Assembly: GCA_938005345.1 (NCBI GenBank)
Contig: CALLNG010000364.1
Span: forward strand, 1 to 16,493
Source of the DNA: an uncultured Clostridia bacterium
Lineage (GTDB): Bacteria; Bacillota; Clostridia; RUG12999
DNA: 16,493 bases
Reading direction: 5' to 3'
A program made the translations under genes and the position numbers. Below the pieces are notes generated by a model. That model searched no databases. It worked only from the letters and a program-made list of their open reading frames with translations, and had not been told where the DNA came from. This document shows, one piece after another, positions 5,703-12,142 of this stretch. The stretch's first letter is position 1; each line of letters begins with the position of its first letter.

Positions 5703-7598
5703 TTATCCCATCTGTTTTTTCCGCTTTTTCCACTTAAGCAGTAGCGCGGAATTGACAATCACCAGCACAGAACCGGCGTTGTGCACCAGCGCCCCCACCA
5801 CCGGGTTCAACACTCCCGTGATTGCCAAAATAATAGCAAGAAAATTCAGCGCCATCGAAAATGCCAGGTTGCATTGTATGGTCACCATCATGCGCTTAGC
5901 CAACGCCACAAGGTGCGGCAGTTCCTTGACCTCATCGTCCACAAGCGCAATGTCCGCCGCGTCTACTGCAATGTCGCTGCCCACGCCTCCCATTGCAATG
6001 CCTACCGCCGCTTTTTTCAGCGCCGGTGCATCGTTGATGCCGTCTCCTATCATGCACACCGGCTCGTTTCGCTTCTGGTAGTACGCAATCCAGTTCAGTT
6101 TATCCTCGGGCAGGCAGTCTGCATGAACTTCTCCAATGTGCAGTTGGCTTGCAATCGCATGTGCCGCCGCATCATGGTCTCCGGTCAGCAGAACTGGCTG
6201 CACACCAAGGCCGCTCAGCTGCTGCATCATGTGTGCGCTTTCCGCCCTCACGGTGTCTGCCAGCGCAAGAAATCCTGCCAGCTTTCCCTGTACCGCTACA
6301 TAAATGACCGTGCTGCCTTGCGCCAAATGGGTTTCCGCCTGATCCGCCATCTTCTCCGGCAGCGCAATCCCACGCTCTGCAAGCAAATCCCGGTTCCCTG
6401 CCACCACTTCTTTGCCTTGCGCCACAGCATATACCCCGCGCCCCGGCACCATTTGAAATTTCTCCGGCTGCGGCGGCTGTGTGTGAAACTGCTGGATATA
6501 GCAACGCACGACCGCCTTACCCAGTGGATGCTCCGAACGTTTTTCTGCCGCTGCCGCCAAGGTATATAATGTCTCCTGCGGGATATCAGGCAAACTGCTC
6601 TGAACCGCCGTGACCTCCGGCGTACCATAGGTTAATGTTCCCGTTTTGTCAAAGGCAATTTTGTGCACGCCTGCAAGCCGTTCCAGCGCATCTCCCTCCC
6701 GGACCAAAAAACCGTGTTTGGTTGCGTTGCCAATCGCCGCCATAATGGCAGTCGGCGTTGCCAATACCAGCGCACAGGGACAAAACACAACCAAAATGGT
6801 GACCGCCCGGATGATTTCCCCGGAAATAAGCCAGGTTAAAGCGGAAGCCGTGAGTGCAATGACCACAATCCAAGTCGCCCAGCGGTCGGCAATGCCCACA
6901 ATTTTGGCCTTTCCGGCATCCGCCGACTGCACCAGACGAATCATGCGCTGAATGGAGCTATCCCCGCCCACCTTTGTGGCCCGCATGTCAAAGGAGCCAA
7001 ATTGGTTGACGGTTCCGCTGGAAACTTCGTCGCCCACTGTTTTATCGACGGGCAGGGATTCTCCTGTCATGACCGCCTGGTTGACGGAGGTCTGCCCCGA
7101 CAAAATCACGCCGTCCACCGGCACGCTTTCTCCTGGCAGTACGCGAAGCACATCTCCCACCCGGACCTGTTCTGCCGGGATGACCGTCTCTTTGTCTCCC
7201 GACAAAACCCGCGCGGTGCGCGGCGTCAAATGCACCAATTTTTCAATGCCAGCCCGCGCCCGCGCAACCGTCAAATCCTCCAGCAAGGCGCCAAGCTGCA
7301 TAATGAACGCCACCTCACCCGCCGCGAACTCCTCCCGGATGATGATCGAAGCTATCAGCGCAATGGATACCAGCACATCCGCCTTGATATCAAACGCTGT
7401 GACCAAACCGATAACGGCCTCCAATATGATGGGGATGCCGCAAAACACAATCGCAATCCACGCCGCATCAAACGGCAGCGGCGGCAAATCAAATATGCTA
7501 ATGACAAGCGCAATGCCCGACACGGCTAGCAGTACAATCTCTTTCTTGGTGCCGCCCAGCTCCAGCAGCTGCTCCAACTTTTTCATGGCCTGCTTCAT
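5703..7598 (-). CDS. P1B-type heavy-metal-transporting ATPase without N-terminal metal-binding domain
   Basis: A 631-residue membrane pump that drives transition-metal transport by ATP hydrolysis through an aspartyl-phosphate. Motifs in order: actuator TGES (178-181), metal-site CPC (273-275) in the transmembrane segment FCPCALVLATPTA, phosphorylation site DKTGTLT (D317), SEHP nucleotide-binding motif (H357), TGD (472-474) and GDGINDAP (518-525). No CxxC heavy-metal domain or histidine-rich tail precedes the first helix, so the protein is shorter than typical CopA or CadA. The last helix reads HNAGSVLVIVNSALLL, matching neither the MSxSS pattern of copper pumps nor the DxG pattern of zinc/cadmium pumps, so the metal is uncertain. 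The ribosome binding site AGGAGGG lies 5 bases before the start. It is a single-gene unit with its own promoter, a CsoR-like palindrome at the start point, and a terminator directly after the stop. Confidence 0.93.
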   Translation of the reverse strand: MKQAMKKLEQLLELGGTKKEIVLLAVSGIALVISIFDLPPLPFDAAWIAIVFCGIPIILEAVIGLVTAFDIKADVLVSIALIASIIIREEFAAGEVAFIMQLGALLEDLTVARARAGIEKLVHLTPRTARVLSGDKETVIPAEQVRVGDVLRVLPGESVPVDGVILSGQTSVNQAVMTGESLPVDKTVGDEVSSGTVNQFGSFDMRATKVGGDSSIQRMIRLVQSADAGKAKIVGIADRWATWIVVIALTASALTWLISGEIIRAVTILVVFCPCALVLATPTAIMAAIGNATKHGFLVREGDALERLAGVHKIAFDKTGTLTYGTPEVTAVQSSLPDIPQETLYTLAAAAEKRSEHPLGKAVVRCYIQQFHTQPPQPEKFQMVPGRGVYAVAQGKEVVAGNRDLLAERGIALPEKMADQAETHLAQGSTVIYVAVQGKLAGFLALADTVRAESAHMMQQLSGLGVQPVLLTGDHDAAAHAIASQLHIGEVHADCLPEDKLNWIAYYQKRNEPVCMIGDGINDAPALKKAAVGIAMGGVGSDIAVDAADIALVDDEVKELPHLVALAKRMMVTIQCNLAFSMALNFLAIILAITGVLNPVVGALVHNAGSVLVIVNSALLLKWKKRKKQMG

Positions 7599-7636
7599 GC
7601 TTTCCCTCCTGTTCTGTTGCCCTCAATGCCCGCCAT

Positions 7637-7654
7637 TATACCAATAGGGGTATA
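7637..7654. promoter_or_regulatory. CsoR-like operator palindrome at the ATPase transcription start
   Basis: Plus-strand TATACC (7637-7642) and GGTATA (7649-7654) form perfect 6-bp arms around AATAGG. Read on the minus strand the core is ATACCCC-TAT-TGGTAT, which resembles the TACCC/GGGTA palindromes bound by the CsoR/RcnR family of metal-sensing repressors. It covers roughly positions +1 to +17 of the predicted ATPase transcript, a repressing position. The regulator gene itself is not in the window. Confidence 0.5.
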
Positions 7655-7659
7655 TGTAT

Positions 7660-7688
7660 ATAATAGCAACATCGCGTTGGATTGTCAA
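7660..7688 (-). promoter_or_regulatory. Predicted sigma-A promoter of the metal ATPase
   Basis: On the minus strand a perfect TTGACA (7683-7688) and TATTAT (7660-7665) are 17 bases apart, with TGC before the -10. The start point is expected near 7653. A strong promoter overlapped by a palindrome fits derepression by metal. Confidence 0.8.
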
Positions 7689-7761
7689 GAAAATTTTGCT
7701 TCCTCAATCAAACCTGTACAGCCTTGCGCCGGATGTGTCCTGTTGATAGGCTGCCAATAGG

Positions 7762-7797
7762 AAGGCCCCCTGTCCGTTTGACTGGACAGGAGGCCTT
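7762..7797 (-). terminator. Hairpin after the lyase-like gene, probable operon terminator
   Basis: A 14-base stem (7762-7775 with 7784-7797) with a single C-A mismatch and an 8-base loop lies 55 bases past the stop of the lyase-like gene. The sequence after it on the minus strand is CCTATTGG, a poor U-tract, so termination may be incomplete, or the structure may protect the mRNA 3' end. The rest of the 7689-7852 gap shows no gene. Confidence 0.6.
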
Positions 7798-7852
7798 GTT
7801 TCAAAACGGATCGCACTCAGCTCCGGGGCTCCGTCCATCTTGTACTTTGTGC

Positions 7853-9547
7853 TTATCCCTTGGGTTCTGGCGCAGCGGATTCATAGGTAGTTGCTACGCG
7901 CAAATCCGCCAGCCAGCTGGTAATTTCCGTATTTTTCCCTCCGTAAATGCCCCATTTGGGATCAACATAGTCGCAATCAAAGGTACGGCAATAAAATTTC
8001 GTGTCCCCATTGTTGAGCACTTGCAGCTCTCCATCATAATAGAAGGAAATCCACCCCTTTTCCACATCATCTGAAACATAGATTGCCAGCACATAGTCAT
8101 GCCATTCATTTGGCACAAAGGGAATGTCCCAGCAAAGTGTTTCGGGATTTTCCTCCGTTTTGGGATTAAACTGCATCAAACCTAGTTGCCCATCCGTTGG
8201 ATTCAGCGTAATGGGATAATTTTGCAGCATGGGATTGACTTGCTCCGGAAAGCCATAGGCTTTCCACTGGAATAGGGCATTGGTTGTCAAATCCGCTGGC
8301 ATGTCCACTTTATAGCGCCAGCCCAGGTAATAAGTTTTGCCCTGTTCAACCGTTAGATCTTTCAGACCATGCACCTCGTTGCGGTTGGCTCCGATGTTTT
8401 TATGAAATTGAAATACTTTACCATACTCGGGGTCTTCCACTACCTCAATGGTGCTGCCTGGTTCGTTGTTGAGCACCTTGAAGTCTTCTGTCCCGTTTTC
8501 CGGATTGGCATAAGCAATCAAATCAGGCCTCGCAGGGTCTGGTGTCGGCGCAGGTATCCCCTCCGGACGCGGCGTCCGTTCAGGCACCTGTGGTGTTTCA
8601 ATCGGAAGCGCTTGCTCCCCGTCAATGCCGGGCGCTTCATCCTGTTGGCTGCGGTTATAGACCTCAAAAGAATAGATACTGACTGGTTCTTCCGCCGTAA
8701 ACGCAACACGGATATAGCGTGCTTTTACCGGAGAAAAGTCAATCTGTGTGCCCTGCTCAGAAAGCGTTTCTCCACTCGCTACCTGCATAAAATTGACATT
8801 GTCATCCGAAATTAAAATCTCGTAGCCCTCCGTCCGGTTTTGGTAGTCATATAATTTGACAGTATCAAAAACGGCCGGTTCCTCTAAATCCACACAAATC
8901 CACATGAAATCAGTCTTGCGGGACGCCCAGCGGGTGGATAAATCCATGTCCATTGCAAAATTTGGATAATAGGAATCATTCCAGGAATCACTGGCCTCCG
9001 CCGGCTTTTGGTAAGCCAAATTGACGAGGCCTTCTACCGGTTCTGTCGGAATCGGGTCAGGCGGAAGCGTGATTTCCACACGCGAAAGCGTCGCGTTCCA
9101 ATAGACCGGAATTTGCAGTGCGTCACCAATTGCCTTCAGCGGCAGATAGGTGAAGCCCGCAATGGATACAACCGGCTGTTCTATAGACAGCGTCTCGCCA
9201 TTGGCCATAATCGGATATGTTTCGCGCTCAATTTGATAAATATCAAATTCTTCCGGGACTGTGGCTGTATTTTGATTCTCTGTCTGACCATTCACTATTT
9301 CCACCTGCTGCTTTTCTCCGTTCCAGGTCACTGTTTTGTGAAGGACTTCCCCTATTTGCCGCAGCGGTAAATAGGTGTAGTCATTGACCGTTACCATCGG
9401 CATGTCCGGCGTATATTCCACACGGTTAATCAAAATGGGAAAGCCCGCTTCCTCCACACGCAGTGCCTCCTCCTGCGCCAGAGTGATATTGCCGGTCAGC
9501 AAGAACATACATGCCCAAATCATAATAATTGCAACTGTTTTTTTCAT
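7853..9547 (-). CDS. Secreted polysaccharide-lyase-like protein with stalk repeats and an F5/8C module
   Basis: A 564-residue exported protein. A signal peptide ends near residue 25 (LTLA). Two copper-amine-oxidase N-terminal-like stalk repeats follow at about 36-88 and 110-161, each with a TYLPLR/K strand-turn motif. A discoidin/F5/8C (CBM32-like) module occupies about 175-298, then a proline-rich linker (about 315-342). The C-terminal domain (about 350-555) resembles the jelly-roll of heparin-lyase-I-like polysaccharide lyases (Pfam Polysacc_lyase): it has YYLGWRYKV, FQWK, NEWHDYVLAIYVS, GWISFYYDGELQ and DPKWGIYGG. The likely role is cleavage of a uronic-acid-containing polysaccharide outside the cell; the substrate is unknown. 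Of adjacent ATGs at 9550 and 9547, the second is 6 bases from GGAGG and is preferred. Unlike the three upstream genes it has no SLH repeats. It is the last gene of the set and is 198 bases from its upstream neighbour. Confidence 0.85.
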   Translation of the reverse strand: MKKTVAIIMIWACMFLLTGNITLAQEEALRVEEAGFPILINRVEYTPDMPMVTVNDYTYLPLRQIGEVLHKTVTWNGEKQQVEIVNGQTENQNTATVPEEFDIYQIERETYPIMANGETLSIEQPVVSIAGFTYLPLKAIGDALQIPVYWNATLSRVEITLPPDPIPTEPVEGLVNLAYQKPAEASDSWNDSYYPNFAMDMDLSTRWASRKTDFMWICVDLEEPAVFDTVKLYDYQNRTEGYEILISDDNVNFMQVASGETLSEQGTQIDFSPVKARYIRVAFTAEEPVSIYSFEVYNRSQQDEAPGIDGEQALPIETPQVPERTPRPEGIPAPTPDPARPDLIAYANPENGTEDFKVLNNEPGSTIEVVEDPEYGKVFQFHKNIGANRNEVHGLKDLTVEQGKTYYLGWRYKVDMPADLTTNALFQWKAYGFPEQVNPMLQNYPITLNPTDGQLGLMQFNPKTEENPETLCWDIPFVPNEWHDYVLAIYVSDDVEKGWISFYYDGELQVLNNGDTKFYCRTFDCDYVDPKWGIYGGKNTEITSWLADLRVATTYESAAPEPKG

Positions 9548-9710
9548 CATACACCTCCAAAATCAGCCGGTATCCTTTTTTCACCGGTTTTGTTTCTAAC
9601 CAGCGTCCGACTCCGCCCCTCTACGCAAAGTGCTCGCCCCACTGTGCGTATTACTGTAAAGTATACCGGTTTGTATAGTACATCTCCTACACGGAAGCCT
9701 AGAGACAATG

Positions 9711-9738
9711 AGGCGGCGCCCGGAAACAGGCGCCGCCT
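9711..9738 (-). terminator. Intercistronic GC-rich hairpin
   Basis: A perfect 10-bp GC-rich stem, AGGCGGCGCC (9711-9720) with GGCGCCGCCT (9729-9738), and an 8-base loop lie 7 bases after the stop of the 791-residue protein. The minus-strand sequence after it is CATTGTCTCT, without a real T-run. It may be a leaky terminator that lowers expression of the downstream lyase-like gene, or an mRNA-stabilising element. No confident promoter for that gene was found in 9551-9710. Confidence 0.6.
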
Positions 9739-9745
9739 TGTAGCC

Positions 9746-12121
9746 TCATTCCGCCAGCATTCTGCTCAGCACAGTGGCTGCCTCTGCACGCGTTGTATAT
9801 TGTTCTGGTGCAAATCTTCCGTCGGCCATACCATTCATGATTTCCTGATATGTTACAATACGCACAGAATCAACCGCCCAAAGGCCAATGGAATCCGCAT
9901 CCTGATAAGGCAGCGTAAACTCTTCCGGAACAGTACCGGAAATACCCAGCGCCACTGCGGCACTTGCTGCCAGTTTACTCATTTCCTCCCGTGTAACTGC
10001 TTCGTCCGGCCGGAAGGTTTTGGCTTGTGCAATGAGTCCTGCATCCAGGGCCGCCTGTACATAGGTTGCATACCAGTCGTCCGCTGATACGTCCTGGAAC
10101 ATGCCTTGATACTGTGCTTTCTCCAGTTGCAGTAGGCGTGCCACCATAACCGTCCATTCCGCCCGCGTAACCGTATCTTCGGGATGGAACAGACCGTCCG
10201 GCTGGCCCGTTATAATTCCAGCAGAGGACGCTAGTTCCACGGCTTGCTGTGCCCAATGCCCTTGCATGTCAGCAAAGGTTTTCGCATTGTTTGGGTCTAA
10301 TTCCGGCGGCAGCAGCGGATCATAAGGATTGTTGGGATTAGTTTCACCTGGCTGCTCTTCTTCCCCGCCAACCACGCCTTCTTCTATGCCAAACAACTGC
10401 GCCTTGGTATACAGCGTACGTCCAAACCGTGAAATACCTGTTGTCGCCGCGCTGATGGCAGCTGAGGTATTGATAATGGAATAGACTTCCTTGTCATAGA
10501 TCCCCAGTACAATATTTTCCGGCCACAGCTGGGAGCGCCATCCTTTTCCATCTGAGCCATTGACGGATCCGGCAAACACGTTGGGCGCTTTGGATTCATC
10601 ATAAATGATATATTTTACCGTGTTGGCAAATTTCTGCATGTGTTCCTGGCTGATATTATCATAGCCATATTCCATTGTCAAATGGAGGCCTGCGATATCA
10701 TAAGCCATGTGTGCGTCCACGGCATCCTCAATTTTTCCGCCGTCCTGATGGAAATTATCTTCTTTGGGCCAGTAACTCCACGTATAGCAAGGCTGTCCGT
10801 CTTCTTCACGTTCCACTTGCTGGCTTAAAAACCAGTCCAGGGACGCCTGCACAATTGCGCGGTATTGCTCCACTTTTTCCGGTTCTTCGCCAAGCAGCTC
10901 ATGTACTTTTGCCATGTGGACCATGCCATGGTTGAACATCCACTGCTGGTTCCATGGGAATCCGCTTCCCGCACGGTCGCTGTAATTGGACGCGCCGCCC
11001 ATGTTTGCAAAAGACGGTGTGGAAGGGAATTTCTGTAGCAGCGTCCCCTCTTCGATAAAATTCGGAATCAAAAACTCTTGAATCGTTTCGTCACACATCG
11101 CCGCATAGGTCTGTGCCCGTTCCAAATAGGTCTTCCCATAGCCATTGGGATCGCCGTCCGGCACGTCCTGTTTCCAAATGCTCGGCGTCTGCAAAATGCA
11201 TTCTGCCACATACGCCACATGGCCCAGCACCAGTCCATTTTCCGAACCGGCATATTTTTCGTCCGGCTCGCCCAGCGCTTTGTTCGGCCATGCCTTTTCC
11301 ACGTTTCCGGTAAATAGTTCCCGCCCATCACCGTTTGGCTGATCGTTACGCCCTAATAAAATGGAATCCGCGCCTTTGATCATGGGTGCCAGCAGACGGG
11401 TATCCTGTGTGACAGTGTAAACCATACACATCGCGTCAATGTCTGCGCCAGCCGCACCGTATGCCATGGCATTGCCGACATTGTTCTGCGCCGTTGTATA
11501 TTTTCTCTCCGCAAATGACACAAGGGAGTCCACTTCATTTTTGGTCAACATACCGTTGATATCCGTAAAGGCCATGGTACCGGTTCCCGATCCGGGTTTT
11601 GGCACCTCCAAATTGTTTTCTGACACATCGGAAGAATTATACACCTGAAATTCCCAGATACTGGGCTCCGCCGATGCCGCTACAATGGTCAATCTCACAT
11701 ACCGCGCATCTACAGGGTCAAAGGTAATGGTATAGGGCTGGTTAATCTGATCGCCCAACTCTTCGCCGTATGCGACCTCTTCCCAGGCTTTCCCATCACC
11801 GGAAACCTCTATCACATAATTCTGCGTACGTTGGGAATAGTCTGCAACCACCACTTGGTCAAACGTGACAGTACTGCCCAAATCAACCTGAAGCGTTTGA
11901 TTGGTTGAGGCATCCCGTTCCGCGCTCCAGCGCGTTTCGAAATCGCCGTCCACCGCAGCGTTCGCGCCATAGGAATCGCTCCACACGGTGCTGACCTGCG
12001 CTTCTTTTCCCAATGCCAGGTTCAAATCTTCAATTGTGGCTGCCCGGCCTCCTATTCCTGGAACCATCAACATCATCAGCAACGCAAGACATAGGCTCCT
12101 TGTTTTCCAACTTTTCCCCAT
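9746..12121 (-). CDS. SLH-anchored surface protein with an F5/8C module and an uncharacterised helical, probably carbohydrate-active domain
   Basis: A 791-residue exported protein. Signal peptide about 1-28 (GGRAA). An F5/8C module (about 33-162) has NLALGKEAQVS, a D-x-D-FETRWSA segment and a final EFQVYN strand. A central domain of about 395 residues (185-580) is helix-rich with aromatic and acidic motifs: GAAGADIDAM (222-231), PWNQQWMFNHG (389-399), YTWSYWPKE (446-454), an EDAVDAHMAYD segment (465-475) and GWRSQLWPEN (527-536). This looks like an alpha/alpha-toroid polysaccharide lyase or related enzyme, but I cannot assign a family. Three SLH repeats (616-665, 674-725, 738-789), each with a TRAE/TREE motif, would bind pyruvylated wall polysaccharide. 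The start has GGAGG 10 bases upstream. It lies 21 bases after the preceding gene, so one transcript is likely. Confidence 0.88.
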   Translation of the reverse strand: MGKSWKTRSLCLALLMMLMVPGIGGRAATIEDLNLALGKEAQVSTVWSDSYGANAAVDGDFETRWSAERDASTNQTLQVDLGSTVTFDQVVVADYSQRTQNYVIEVSGDGKAWEEVAYGEELGDQINQPYTITFDPVDARYVRLTIVAASAEPSIWEFQVYNSSDVSENNLEVPKPGSGTGTMAFTDINGMLTKNEVDSLVSFAERKYTTAQNNVGNAMAYGAAGADIDAMCMVYTVTQDTRLLAPMIKGADSILLGRNDQPNGDGRELFTGNVEKAWPNKALGEPDEKYAGSENGLVLGHVAYVAECILQTPSIWKQDVPDGDPNGYGKTYLERAQTYAAMCDETIQEFLIPNFIEEGTLLQKFPSTPSFANMGGASNYSDRAGSGFPWNQQWMFNHGMVHMAKVHELLGEEPEKVEQYRAIVQASLDWFLSQQVEREEDGQPCYTWSYWPKEDNFHQDGGKIEDAVDAHMAYDIAGLHLTMEYGYDNISQEHMQKFANTVKYIIYDESKAPNVFAGSVNGSDGKGWRSQLWPENIVLGIYDKEVYSIINTSAAISAATTGISRFGRTLYTKAQLFGIEEGVVGGEEEQPGETNPNNPYDPLLPPELDPNNAKTFADMQGHWAQQAVELASSAGIITGQPDGLFHPEDTVTRAEWTVMVARLLQLEKAQYQGMFQDVSADDWYATYVQAALDAGLIAQAKTFRPDEAVTREEMSKLAASAAVALGISGTVPEEFTLPYQDADSIGLWAVDSVRIVTYQEIMNGMADGRFAPEQYTTRAEAATVLSRMLAE

Positions 12122-12142
12122 GCTTGGTCTTCCTCCCTTCTC

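Noticed and set aside
5781..6569. Long plus-strand open frame (262 codons) opposite the metal ATPase
   Set aside because: It is fully antisense to a gene with complete P-type ATPase motifs, has no ribosome binding site, and its product is rich in Arg, His and Cys without domain features, as expected of a shadow frame.
7689..7852. Search for a small metal-regulator or chaperone gene between the ATPase and the surface locus
   Set aside because: No open frame with a plausible start or metal-binding motif; only a hairpin is present.
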